A program made the position numbers and the translations under genes. DNA of 64,000 nucleotides from positions 1-64,000 of the forward strand of contig NZ_JANUHA010000017.1 in NCBI RefSeq assembly GCF_024753255.1. Direction: 5' to 3'. Origin of the DNA: Massilia agri. Lineage in GTDB: Bacteria; Pseudomonadota; Gammaproteobacteria; Burkholderiales; Burkholderiaceae_D. Under the pieces are notes generated by a model. It did not search any database, had not been told where the DNA came from, and saw nothing but the letters and a program-made list of their open reading frames with translations. Below, piece by piece: positions 1 through 7,158 of the stretch; within the stretch, counting starts at the first letter, position 1, and the number at the start of each line of letters is the position of its first letter.

Positions 1-140
1 GCCGGTCGCGCCCCGTCGATGGCGGTACAGACCCGGTCGAGTCCGATTGCCGGGCCCAGTAACGCAAGCAATTGCTCACGCTGGCGCCGGTCAAGATGCC
101 TTGCTCGTGCCAGCCACCTCCTGAAGCCCGCCGCTTGCAT
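1..140 (-). CDS. IS1595-like transposase, N-terminal fragment (partial)
   Basis: Forty-six residues are readable from an ATG at 140 before the window edge truncates the gene. The N-terminus has the arrangement F-x2-W-L at residues 6-10 followed by an Arg/Gln-rich helix (RRQREQLLALL). This resembles the helical segment that precedes the zinc-ribbon of IS1595-family transposases. The zinc ribbon and DDE catalytic domain would lie beyond position 1. It sits inside the putative left end of the insertion sequence. Any transposase with a similar N-terminal helix cannot be excluded. Confidence 0.5.
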   Translation of the reverse strand, partial: MQAAGFRRWLARARHLDRRQREQLLALLGPAIGLDRVCTAIDGARP

Positions 141-229
141 TGCCGCCTCCGCTATCGACCGAGATGGCAATCAGACAGCGAAGCAGCTCGACAGTTCACC
201 CTGACCCAACAGCAAACGGTGACAGCGCC
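1..229 (-). mobile_element. IS1595-like insertion sequence, left part cut by window edge
   Basis: The first 140 bases encode, on the minus strand, the N-terminus of a transposase resembling the IS1595 (ISXO2-like) family. The 90 bp outside it end in GGCGCTGTCACCGTTTGC (read inward on the minus strand from position 229), which has the GG..CTGTC look of an IS1595-type terminal repeat. The element would then end near 229, and the next 8 bases (230-237, ATGAGTTA) could be one copy of the 8-bp target duplication. The other end lies outside the window, so neither terminal repeat nor duplication can be confirmed. The family call is an inference from a short N-terminus. Confidence 0.55.
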
Positions 230-281
230 ATGAGTTAAGTACGGCACCGTCACCGCGCGGTGGAAACCGTATCTTGGACCC

Positions 282-506
282 ATGGCCAAGATCGTTTCCA
301 CCAAAAAGCTCTACGCCATGCAGCGCATGTCGGCCGCCCTCAAGCGGGCATCGGCGGCCCGGCCCTTCGGTCCGGACACCGATCGCGCGCTGCGCTGGGC
401 CGCGGCCTGGGGCATGAGCGCGGGCATCCGGACGCCGCACACGCGGTTGCGGCTGCGGCGCGATACCTTGTTGGGCGTCGGTCCGGGACTGCATCCCCGA
501 GCTTGA
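282..506 (+). CDS. small hypothetical protein (74 aa)
   Basis: The product is a short basic protein starting MAKIVSTKKLYAMQRM, with many Arg/Lys residues and no membrane segment. The N-terminal half looks like one amphipathic helix and the C-terminal 25 residues are Arg/Gly-rich and probably disordered. There is no convincing Shine-Dalgarno sequence ahead of the ATG. It lies between the insertion-sequence end and the next hypothetical gene. I recognise no family; it may be a remnant clipped by the nearby insertion. Confidence 0.4.
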   Translation: MAKIVSTKKLYAMQRMSAALKRASAARPFGPDTDRALRWAAAWGMSAGIRTPHTRLRLRRDTLLGVGPGLHPRA

Positions 507-533
507 TACACTGTCGTTCCAAAGGGGACGGAC

Positions 534-989
534 ATGATCGCCAAACGCTGGCTCAAGCATACCGCGGCGGGGCTGCTCGACAGCTTTGTCAGCCGTAACA
601 ACGACTTCATCGGCTACTGGGCGCCGGGCGTGCTCTATACGGAGACGCGGGCAACCGGCATGCGGGTGGAACTCGACCTACTTCGCGTCGTCGCGCAGCC
701 TGGCACACCCGCATCGGTCGCTGCGGCGCAGTACTGGTCCGGTTATCTCCGCGATGCGCTGCATCGGCACGGCAGCGGCGTCGACGATCTGCAGACCGCG
801 ACCGTGTCCTTGGCCTTCGGACTGCCTCCCTTGCCGCTGCCGAGCTATTACATGTGCGGCGGCGAGCCCTTTTCCTGTTCCGTGCGCCTGGTGTCGCGCT
901 GCGGCGACAGCGTCGAGCGGGAAGCCGTTCGTTCCTGCCTGCCGCACCTGTCGCACGACGGCCGCCGCAGCACCCGCTACCGCGCTTGA
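534..989 (+). CDS. hypothetical protein (151 aa)
   Basis: The start has a GGGGACGG ribosome-binding region just upstream of the ATG. The predicted product is soluble, begins MIAKRWLKHTAAGLLDSF, and has no signal peptide or membrane helix. It contains four Cys in the last third (one in YYMCGG, then single ones in SCSV, SRCG and SCLP) but no clean metal-binding spacing. Composition and codon use match its neighbours, which favours a real gene. I recognise no domain. Confidence 0.55.
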   Translation: MIAKRWLKHTAAGLLDSFVSRNNDFIGYWAPGVLYTETRATGMRVELDLLRVVAQPGTPASVAAAQYWSGYLRDALHRHGSGVDDLQTATVSLAFGLPPLPLPSYYMCGGEPFSCSVRLVSRCGDSVEREAVRSCLPHLSHDGRRSTRYRA

Positions 990-1058
990 GATGAAACCGG
1001 ACGCGCAGGTTTTCCCTCCCTCCCTTACAATTGCGGTTTTTTCAACACGGGAGTTGTC

Positions 1059-2039
1059 ATGCGCGCCATCGAAATCACGCAGCCCGGCAAGCCGGACGTC
1101 CTGCAGTTGTGCGAACGCCCGGTGCCGACCCTGAAGCCGGGCGAAGTGCTGATCAAGGTGCACGCGGCCGGCATCAACCGCCCCGACGTACTGCAACGCC
1201 TGGGCAAATACCCGGTGCCGCCGGGCGCATCAAGCCTGCCGGGCCTGGAAGTGGCGGGCGAGATCGTCGACGGCGACTGCGCAGCGGCCGGTTTTGCGAA
1301 GGGCGACATGGTCTGCGCGCTGGTGCAGGGCGGCGGCTACGCGGAATACTGCGCGGCGCCGGCCGAGCAGTGCCTGCCGATTCCACACGGCCTGAGCCCG
1401 CTGGAAGCGGCCTCGCTGCCCGAGACTTTCTTCACCGTCTGGACCAACGTCTTCGACCGCGCGCAATTGTCGCCGGGCGAAACCCTGCTGGTGCAAGGTG
1501 GCACCTCCGGCATCGGCGTGACCGCGATCCAGCTGGCGGCCGCGCTCGGCCACCGCGTCTTCGCGACCGCCGGCTCCGACGAGAAATGCCGCGCCTGCGA
1601 ACAGCTGGGCGCGGAGCGCGGCATCAATTACAAGACCGAGGATTTTGCCGCAGTCGTAAAAGAACTGACGGGCGGGAAGGGCGTCGACGTCATCCTCGAC
1701 ATGGTCGCCGGCGACTACATCCCGCGCGAGATCGACTGCCTGGCCGACGATGGCCGCATCGCCCTGATCGCGCTGCTGGGCGGCGCGAAGGCCGAGATCG
1801 ACCTCGGCCAGGTACTGCGCCGCCGCTTGCACATCAGCGGCTCGACCCTGCGCCCCCGCCCGGTCGCCTTCAAGGCGGCGATCGCCCGCAACTTGCGCGA
1901 GCGCGTCTGGCCGCTGTTCGGACAGGGCAAACTCAAGCCGGTCATTTACCGCAGCTTCCCGCTCGAGCAGGCGGCCGCTGCGCATGCGCTCATGGAGTCG
2001 AGCACGCACGTCGGCAAGATCGTGCTGGAAGTCGCCTAA
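1059..2039 (+). CDS. NAD(P)H:quinone oxidoreductase, zinc-free MDR family
   Basis: Medium-chain dehydrogenase/reductase of the quinone oxidoreductase type (QOR/PIG3-like), 326 aa, the usual length. The N-terminal GroES-like half holds the GINRPDVLQRLGKYP segment typical of this branch. The Rossmann half holds the nucleotide-binding motif QGGTSGIGVTAIQ near residues 145-157. No catalytic or structural zinc ligands are present, which fits NADPH-dependent reduction of quinones or enals in the cytosol. A GGGAG ribosome-binding site precedes the ATG, and a TACAAT hexamer at 1026-1031 could be the -10 element. An overlapping longer open frame starting at 1031 is a frame shadow. Confidence 0.9.
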   Translation: MRAIEITQPGKPDVLQLCERPVPTLKPGEVLIKVHAAGINRPDVLQRLGKYPVPPGASSLPGLEVAGEIVDGDCAAAGFAKGDMVCALVQGGGYAEYCAAPAEQCLPIPHGLSPLEAASLPETFFTVWTNVFDRAQLSPGETLLVQGGTSGIGVTAIQLAAALGHRVFATAGSDEKCRACEQLGAERGINYKTEDFAAVVKELTGGKGVDVILDMVAGDYIPREIDCLADDGRIALIALLGGAKAEIDLGQVLRRRLHISGSTLRPRPVAFKAAIARNLRERVWPLFGQGKLKPVIYRSFPLEQAAAAHALMESSTHVGKIVLEVA

Positions 2040-2079
2040 GCGATTGATACAAAAGGAAAGTAGGCGGCTCAGCCATTGT

Positions 2080-2108
2080 TTGACCGCCACATATTCGACC
2101 GCTAGAAT
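2080..2108 (+). promoter_or_regulatory. sigma-70 promoter for tpiA-secG
   Basis: A -35 hexamer TTGACC (2080-2085) and a -10 hexamer TAGAAT (2103-2108) are separated by exactly 17 bp, 27 bp before the tpiA start codon. This is one of the best-formed housekeeping promoters in the window. Confidence 0.75.
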
Positions 2109-2134
2109 AGCGGGTTATTTAACTGTAGGATCGT

Positions 2135-2896
2135 ATGCGTCCAAAACTCGTCGTCGGTAACTGGAAAATGAACGGCAGCCGCGCGGCCAATGCCATGCTC
2201 CTGACCGGTATCCTCGAAGGCTTGCAGGATGCGAAGGCCGCCAGCGCGGTCTGCGTGCCGGCGCCTTATCTCCATCAGTGCCAGGACATCCTGACGGGAT
2301 CCGCCCTGGCCTGGGGCGCGCAGGACGTGTCCTGCCAGCAGCCCGGCGCCTATACCGGCGAGGTGTGTGCTTCGATGCTGCAGGATTTCGGTTGCCGCTA
2401 CGTGATCGTCGGCCACTCCGAGCGGCGCGCCTACCATGGCGAGACGAACGAGTTGGTGGCGCGCAAGGCGCAATCGGCGCTGGACGCGGGTCTGACGCCG
2501 ATCGTCTGCGTCGGCGAAACGCTGGTGCAGCGCGAAGCAGGGCAGACCATGGAAGTGGTCGGCGCCCAGCTGGACGCGGTGCTGGCGCAGGTCGGCCCGG
2601 CGGCCGTCGGCAAGCTGGTGGTGGCCTACGAACCCGTGTGGGCGATCGGCACCGGCAAGACGGCGACTCCGGCCATGGCCCAGGAAGTGCATGCTGCCCT
2701 GCGCGAAAAACTGCGCGCTTGCAACGCCGAGGCGGCGGAAAACGTGCTGGTGCTGTACGGCGGCAGCATGAAGCCGGATAATGCGGCGGACCTGATGGCG
2801 CAGCCGGACATCGACGGCGGCCTGATCGGTGGCGCAGCCCTGAAGGCGGCGGATTTCCTCGCGATCATCGAGGCGGCCTCGCGCGCCGCGCAGTGA
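2135..2896 (+). CDS. tpiA: triosephosphate isomerase
   Basis: Glycolytic and gluconeogenic enzyme interconverting dihydroxyacetone phosphate and glyceraldehyde 3-phosphate; cytosolic TIM barrel. At 253 aa it has the normal length. Substrate-binding Asn9 and Lys11 lie in GNWKMNG, the electrophilic His is His94 (VGHSERR), and the catalytic base is Glu166 in AYEPVWAIGTGK, which opens the flexible loop 6. The phosphate-binding YGGS loop is also present. AGGA lies upstream of the ATG. It is followed after 50 bp by secG, the usual betaproteobacterial arrangement. Confidence 0.98.
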   Translation: MRPKLVVGNWKMNGSRAANAMLLTGILEGLQDAKAASAVCVPAPYLHQCQDILTGSALAWGAQDVSCQQPGAYTGEVCASMLQDFGCRYVIVGHSERRAYHGETNELVARKAQSALDAGLTPIVCVGETLVQREAGQTMEVVGAQLDAVLAQVGPAAVGKLVVAYEPVWAIGTGKTATPAMAQEVHAALREKLRACNAEAAENVLVLYGGSMKPDNAADLMAQPDIDGGLIGGAALKAADFLAIIEAASRAAQ

Positions 2897-2946
2897 AGAA
2901 CAATTAATAAGTATTTGAAACGTCTTAACTTGGAAATGGAATTGCA

Positions 2947-3432
2947 ATGAGCACCTTCTTTAATCTGATTATTGTTGTGCAGGTCATTTCGGCCCTGGCC
3001 ATCATCGGCCTGGTGCTGGTCCAGCACGGCAAGGGCGCCGACATGGGCGCCGCCTTTGGTTCGGGTGCTTCGGGCAGCCTGTTCGGCGCCTCCGGTTCGT
3101 CGAACTTCCTGTCGAAGTCGACTGCCGTCGCCGCCGCCATCTTCTTCACCTCGACCCTGGCCCTGGCCTGGGTGGGCAACGACCGCGCCCGTCCGGGCAC
3201 CGACGGTGGCGTGATGGAGCGCGTGACCGTGCCGTCCTCGCAGGCGCCGGCCACCGGCATCCCGAGCGACGTCCCGGGCGCAGGTCCGAACGCCGGCGCC
3301 GCCAACGCCCCGGCCGTGCCGGTCAACGACATCCCGCAAACCCCGGGTGTGTCCAATCCTGCGCCGAGCACCGCCGCTCCGGCCGCCGCCGCGCCTGCTG
3401 CACCTGCCGCACCGGCTCCGGCCACCAAGTAA
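2947..3432 (+). CDS. secG: preprotein translocase subunit SecG
   Basis: Small inner-membrane subunit of the SecYEG translocon that assists SecA-driven export. There are two predicted membrane helices, around residues 5-24 and 55-75. Between them is the conserved cytoplasmic loop VLVQHGKGADMGAAFG, leading into the Gly/Ser-rich GSSNFLSKSTA. At 161 aa it is longer than the 110 aa of E. coli because of an Ala/Pro/Gly-rich tail from about residue 90, common in betaproteobacteria. It is probably co-transcribed with tpiA. Confidence 0.96.
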   Translation: MSTFFNLIIVVQVISALAIIGLVLVQHGKGADMGAAFGSGASGSLFGASGSSNFLSKSTAVAAAIFFTSTLALAWVGNDRARPGTDGGVMERVTVPSSQAPATGIPSDVPGAGPNAGAANAPAVPVNDIPQTPGVSNPAPSTAAPAAAAPAAPAAPAPATK

Positions 3433-3453
3433 TTGCAGTCCTCCATCGCCAGG

Positions 3454-3470
3454 CAGGCGTCGCACGCCTG
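3454..3470 (+). terminator. hairpin after secG (possible weak terminator)
   Basis: CAGGCGT (3454-3460) pairs perfectly with ACGCCTG (3464-3470) around a 3-nt loop, 22 bp after the secG stop. No T-run follows, so it may be a pause or mRNA-stabilising structure rather than an intrinsic terminator. The rest of 3471-3640 holds no gene that I can support. Confidence 0.3.
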
Positions 3471-3640
3471 TTCGCGATTAGCGGTAGAATGCGGCTCGCT
3501 GCGGGCCGCTCTCCCGCGCAAAGCAGTAGATTGGTCTCGCTAAATAGCACTCATTCTCGATGGCGCCGCAGGAAGGTTTGCAGTCATCAAAGAAATGTTG
3601 AGTAATTGCGTAAATTCCTTGTGATAGCGCAATTTGTGCA

Positions 3641-3670
3641 TTGAAAAGTAGTGCTAAAGCAGGTTAAAAT
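3641..3670 (+). promoter_or_regulatory. sigma-70 promoter for tRNA-Leu
   Basis: TTGAAA (3641-3646) and TAAAAT (3665-3670) are separated by 18 bp. The -10 element ends 11 bp before the first tRNA base, so transcription would begin a few bases upstream of the mature 5' end. Confidence 0.6.
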
Positions 3671-3681
3671 ACTGGTCTCCA

Positions 3682-3766
3682 GCCGACGTGGTGAAATTGG
3701 TAGACACGCTATCTTGAGGGGGTAGTGGCGCAAGCTGTGCGAGTTCGAGTCTCGCCGTCGGCACCA
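3682..3766 (+). tRNA. tRNA-Leu (anticodon GAG)
   Basis: An 85-nt class II tRNA with a complete cloverleaf. The acceptor stem pairs GCCGACG with CGTCGGC. The D arm is GTGAAATTGGTAGACAC. The anticodon stem CTATC/GGTAG encloses a loop with GAG at 3716-3718. There is a long variable arm, the T loop is TTCGAGT, and the CCA end is encoded. It reads CUC/CUU leucine codons. Its position after secG matches the E. coli secG-leuU order. Confidence 0.97.
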
Positions 3767-3778
3767 AGATTATGAAAG

Positions 3779-3828
3779 AGCCAGCAAGGGCGATGAGCAA
3801 CCGCTCTCCTGCCTGAGCTGGCTTTTTT
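3779..3828 (+). terminator. intrinsic terminator after tRNA-Leu
   Basis: AGCCAGC (3779-3785) pairs with GCTGGCT (3817-3823), with a smaller GAG/CTC stem inside the loop, followed by six T residues (3823-3828). It separates the tRNA transcript from the nuo operon. Confidence 0.7.
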
Positions 3829-3945
3829 ACGAGGATCAATCGTACGGTCCTGGTGGCATTCAACCGGTCAACCGGGCCAGGTTCGCGCGATTCGGCGCTG
3901 CACCTCTGCAGTGTTTCATTAACCGATCGTTCAAATAGGCTTCAC

Positions 3946-4305
3946 GTGAACCTCGAAAATTACTTCCCCGTCCTTCTCTTTATCCTGATTGGCATCGGCG
4001 TCGGCGTTGCCCCGCAGGTGCTCGGCCGCATCCTCGGTCCGCACCGCCCCGACGCAGCCAAGCTCTCCCCGTATGAATGCGGCTTCGAGGCCTTCGAAGA
4101 CGCGCGCATGAAGTTCGACGTTCGCTACTACCTGGTGGCGATCCTGTTTATTTTGTTTGATCTGGAAACGGCATTCTTCTTCCCATGGGGCGTCTCGATG
4201 CGCGAACTGGGCTGGACCGGTTTCATCACGATGATGGTGTTCATCGCCGAATTCGTCGTGGGCTTCTGGTACATCTGGAAGAAAGGTGCCCTTGATTGGG
4301 AATAA
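3946..4305 (+). CDS. nuoA: NADH-quinone oxidoreductase subunit A
   Basis: Membrane subunit of respiratory complex I that helps join the quinone site to the proton-pumping arm. The chosen GTG start gives 119 aa, the typical NuoA size, beginning (M)NLENYFPVLLF. An in-frame ATG at 3853 would add a 31-residue polar extension that no NuoA has. Three membrane helices are visible. The conserved loop KLSPYECGFEAFEDARMKFD carries the Cys used to track the quinone-site conformation. First gene of the 14-gene nuo operon. I see no clear promoter in 3829-3945. Confidence 0.95.
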   Translation: MNLENYFPVLLFILIGIGVGVAPQVLGRILGPHRPDAAKLSPYECGFEAFEDARMKFDVRYYLVAILFILFDLETAFFFPWGVSMRELGWTGFITMMVFIAEFVVGFWYIWKKGALDWE

Positions 4306-4308
4306 GCC

Positions 4309-4785
4309 ATGGCAATTGAAGGCGTATTAAACGAAGGTTTCATTACCACCACAGCCGATAAGCTGATCAACTGGGCGCGCACGGGATCGATGTTCCCGAT
4401 GACGTTCGGTCTGGCATGCTGCGCGGTCGAGATGATGCATGTGGGCGCCGCCCGCTACGATCTCGACCGCTTTGGCATTGTGTTCCGCCCCTCGCCGCGC
4501 CAGTCGGACGTCATGATCGTCGCCGGTACGCTGTGCAACAAGATGGCTCCCGCACTGCGCAAGGTGTACGACCAGATGGCCGAGCCGCGCTGGGTGATCT
4601 CGATGGGTTCCTGCGCCAACGGCGGCGGTTACTACCACTACTCCTACTCGGTGGTGCGCGGCTGCGACCGCATCGTGCCGGTCGACGTCTACGTGCCGGG
4701 CTGCCCGCCGACCGCGGAAGCCCTGCTGTACGGCATCCTGCAGCTGCAGAACAAGATCAAGCGCACCAATACCATCGCGCGCTAA
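4309..4785 (+). CDS. nuoB: NADH-quinone oxidoreductase subunit B
   Basis: Peripheral-arm subunit carrying the terminal N2 [4Fe-4S] cluster, which passes electrons to ubiquinone. The four ligands are visible: the tandem Cys37-Cys38 (GLACCAVEMMH), Cys102 (MGSCANGG) and Cys132 (VPGCPPT). Length is 158 aa, normal for the family. It starts 3 bp after the nuoA stop. Confidence 0.98.
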   Translation: MAIEGVLNEGFITTTADKLINWARTGSMFPMTFGLACCAVEMMHVGAARYDLDRFGIVFRPSPRQSDVMIVAGTLCNKMAPALRKVYDQMAEPRWVISMGSCANGGGYYHYSYSVVRGCDRIVPVDVYVPGCPPTAEALLYGILQLQNKIKRTNTIAR

Positions 4786-4800
4786 GAACAGCGAAACACC

Positions 4801-5394
4801 ATGACGACGAAACTCGAAACCCTTGAACTCGCCCTGAAAAACGCACTGGGCGAGGGCGCTGCGATTAGCTCGGCGCTGGGCGAAGTGACTGTGGTGGTCA
4901 AGGCCGCCGACTACATCAAGTCGATGCAGACCCTGCGCGACGACCCGACCCTGCGCTTCGAAGAAATGATCGACCTGTGCGGCGTCGATTACTCGCAATA
5001 CGGCGAAGGCACCTGGGACGGCGCCCGCTTCGCGGTGGTCGTGCACCTGCTGTCGCTGGAGCACAACTGGCGCGTGCGCGTACGCGTGTTCTGCCCGGAC
5101 GACGACATGCCCCTGGTCGAATCGATCACCGGCATCTGGCGCGCCGCCAACTGGTTCGAACGCGAAGCCTTCGACCTGTTCGGCATCCTGTTCGACGGCC
5201 ACGGCGACCTGCGCCGCATCCTGACCGACTACGGCTTCATCGGCCACCCGTTCCGCAAGGACTTCCCGATCACGGGCTATGTCGAGATGCGCTACGACCC
5301 TGAACAGAAACGCGTGATCTACCAACCGGTGACGATCGAACCGCGCGAGAACATCCCGCGCGTGATCCGCGAAGAAACCTACGGGACGAAATAA
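4801..5394 (+). CDS. nuoC: NADH-quinone oxidoreductase subunit C
   Basis: Homologue of the 30-kDa subunit of complex I, without cofactors, part of the connecting module (197 aa). The family signature WYEREAFDLFGI appears here as NWFEREAFDLFGILFDGH. It is followed by the C-terminal TDYGFIGHPFRKDFP segment that packs on NuoD. It is a separate gene, as usual in betaproteobacteria, not the NuoCD fusion of E. coli. Its stop overlaps the nuoD start by one base (TAATG). Confidence 0.97.
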   Translation: MTTKLETLELALKNALGEGAAISSALGEVTVVVKAADYIKSMQTLRDDPTLRFEEMIDLCGVDYSQYGEGTWDGARFAVVVHLLSLEHNWRVRVRVFCPDDDMPLVESITGIWRAANWFEREAFDLFGILFDGHGDLRRILTDYGFIGHPFRKDFPITGYVEMRYDPEQKRVIYQPVTIEPRENIPRVIREETYGTK

Positions 5395-6647
5395 TGGCTG
5401 AGCTTAAGAATTACACCCTGAACTTTGGTCCGCAGCACCCGGCAGCACACGGCGTGCTGCGCCTCGTGCTGGAGCTGGACGGCGAAGTGATCCAGCGCGC
5501 CGACCCGCACATCGGCCTGCTGCACCGCGGCACCGAGAAGCTGGCCGAGACCCGCACCTACCTGCAATCGGTTCCCTACATGGACCGCCTCGACTACGTG
5601 TCGATGATGTGCAACGAGCACGGCTACGTGCTGGCGATCGAGAAGCTGCTGGGCATCGAAGCCCCGATCCGCGCCCAGTACATCCGCACGATGTTCGACG
5701 AGATCACCCGCATCCTGAACCACCTGATGTGGCTGGGCGCGCACGCGCTCGACATCGGCGCCATGGGTCCGTTCCTGTATGCCTTCCGTGACCGCGAAGA
5801 CCTGTTCGACGTGTATGAGGCCGTCTCGGGCGCGCGCATGCACGCGGCCTACTACCGTCCGGGCGGCGTCTACCGCGACCTGCCGGACCGCATGCCGCAG
5901 CACAAGGAATCGCCGATCCGCTCGAAGAAAGCCATCGACGAACTGAACCGCGACCGCCAGGGTTCGGTGCTGGACTTCCTGGATGCCTTCACCAAGCGCT
6001 TCGACGGCTACGTCGATGAATACGAAACCCTGCTGACCGATAACCGTATCTGGAAGCAGCGCACCGTGGGCATCGGCGTGGTCTCGCCGGAAGACGCGAA
6101 GGCGATGGGCTTCACCGGCGCCATGCTGCGCGGCTCGGGCGTGGCCTGGGACCTGCGCAAGAAGCAGCCGTATGCCGCCTACGACAAGGTCGAGTTCGAC
6201 ATCCCGGTCGGCACCAACGGCGACTCCTACGACCGCTACCTGGTGCGCATCGAAGAAATGCGCCAGTCGAACCGCATCATCAAGCAGTGCATCGCCTGGC
6301 TGCGCGTGAACCAGGGTCCGGTGATGATCGACAACAACAAGATCGCCCCGCCGAGCCGCATGGACATGAAGTCCAACATGGAATCGCTGATCCACCACTT
6401 CAAGCTGTTCACCGAAGGCTTCCATGTGCCGGAAGGCGAGGCCTATGCGGCGGTCGAGCACCCGAAGGGCGAGTTCGGCATCTACATCGTGTCGGACGGC
6501 GCGAATAAGCCGTATCGCCTGAAGATCCGCACCCCGGACTATGTCCACCTGCAGAGCCTCGACGAAATGTCGCGCGGCCACATGATCGCCGACGCAGTCG
6601 CGATCATCGGTACCCAGGACATCGTGTTCGGCAGTATCGACCGGTGA
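5394..6647 (+). CDS. nuoD: NADH-quinone oxidoreductase subunit D
   Basis: The 49-kDa subunit, related to [NiFe]-hydrogenase large subunits but without metal ligands; with NuoB it forms the quinone-reduction pocket. At 417 aa it is full length. It begins with the conserved NFGPQHPAAHGVLRL, whose His and nearby Tyr line the quinone site. It ends IVFGSIDR, the expected C-terminus. Translationally coupled to nuoC. Confidence 0.98.
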   Translation: MAELKNYTLNFGPQHPAAHGVLRLVLELDGEVIQRADPHIGLLHRGTEKLAETRTYLQSVPYMDRLDYVSMMCNEHGYVLAIEKLLGIEAPIRAQYIRTMFDEITRILNHLMWLGAHALDIGAMGPFLYAFRDREDLFDVYEAVSGARMHAAYYRPGGVYRDLPDRMPQHKESPIRSKKAIDELNRDRQGSVLDFLDAFTKRFDGYVDEYETLLTDNRIWKQRTVGIGVVSPEDAKAMGFTGAMLRGSGVAWDLRKKQPYAAYDKVEFDIPVGTNGDSYDRYLVRIEEMRQSNRIIKQCIAWLRVNQGPVMIDNNKIAPPSRMDMKSNMESLIHHFKLFTEGFHVPEGEAYAAVEHPKGEFGIYIVSDGANKPYRLKIRTPDYVHLQSLDEMSRGHMIADAVAIIGTQDIVFGSIDR

Positions 6648-6681
6648 GGCGGGCCTCCGCTAACTAATTTCGGATCTTATT

Positions 6682-7158
6682 ATGTTATCGCAGGAAACCT
6701 ACAAGAAAATCGATCGCGAGCTGGCCAAGTACCCAGCCGATCAACGCCAGTCGGCCGTCATGGCTTCGCTGGCCCACGCCCAGGTCGAACTGGGCTGGCT
6801 GTCGCCGGAAACCATGCAGGAAATCGCCGACTACATCGGCATGCCGGCCATCGCCGTGCAGGAAGTGGCGACCTTCTACAACATGTACAACATCAAGCCG
6901 GTCGGCAAGCACAAGATCACCGTGTGCACCAACCTGCCGTGCGCCCTGTCGGGCGGCGAGCGCGCCGGCCAGCGCATCAAGGATGCACTGGGCATCGGCT
7001 ACCGCGACACCACCGAAGACGGCAAATTCACCCTGCTGGAAGGCGAGTGCATGGGCGCCTGCGGCGACGCACCTGTGATGCTGGTGAATAACCACCGCAT
7101 GTGCTCGTTCATGAGCGACGAGAAGATCGACGCCCTGCTTGAGGAACTGAACAAATGA
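6682..7158 (+). CDS. nuoE: NADH-quinone oxidoreductase subunit E
   Basis: The 24-kDa subunit of the NADH dehydrogenase module, carrying the off-path N1a [2Fe-2S] cluster in a thioredoxin-like fold (158 aa). Its cluster Cys pairs are CTNLPC and, further on, CMGAC in GECMGACGDAPVM. The N-terminal helical domain holds the VEVATFYNMYN-type segment. It overlaps nuoF by 4 bases (ATGA). Confidence 0.97.
   Translation: MLSQETYKKIDRELAKYPADQRQSAVMASLAHAQVELGWLSPETMQEIADYIGMPAIAVQEVATFYNMYNIKPVGKHKITVCTNLPCALSGGERAGQRIKDALGIGYRDTTEDGKFTLLEGECMGACGDAPVMLVNNHRMCSFMSDEKIDALLEELNK

Noticed and set aside
1031..2047. A 338-codon frame overlapping the quinone reductase gene
   Set aside because: Its translation is Arg/Pro-rich with no domain, while the other frame gives an intact MDR protein.
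3471..3640. Possible degenerate tRNA or small RNA between secG and tRNA-Leu
   Set aside because: Some short hairpins occur (for example GCGGC/GCCGC), but no cloverleaf, promoter-terminator pair or conserved sRNA could be supported.
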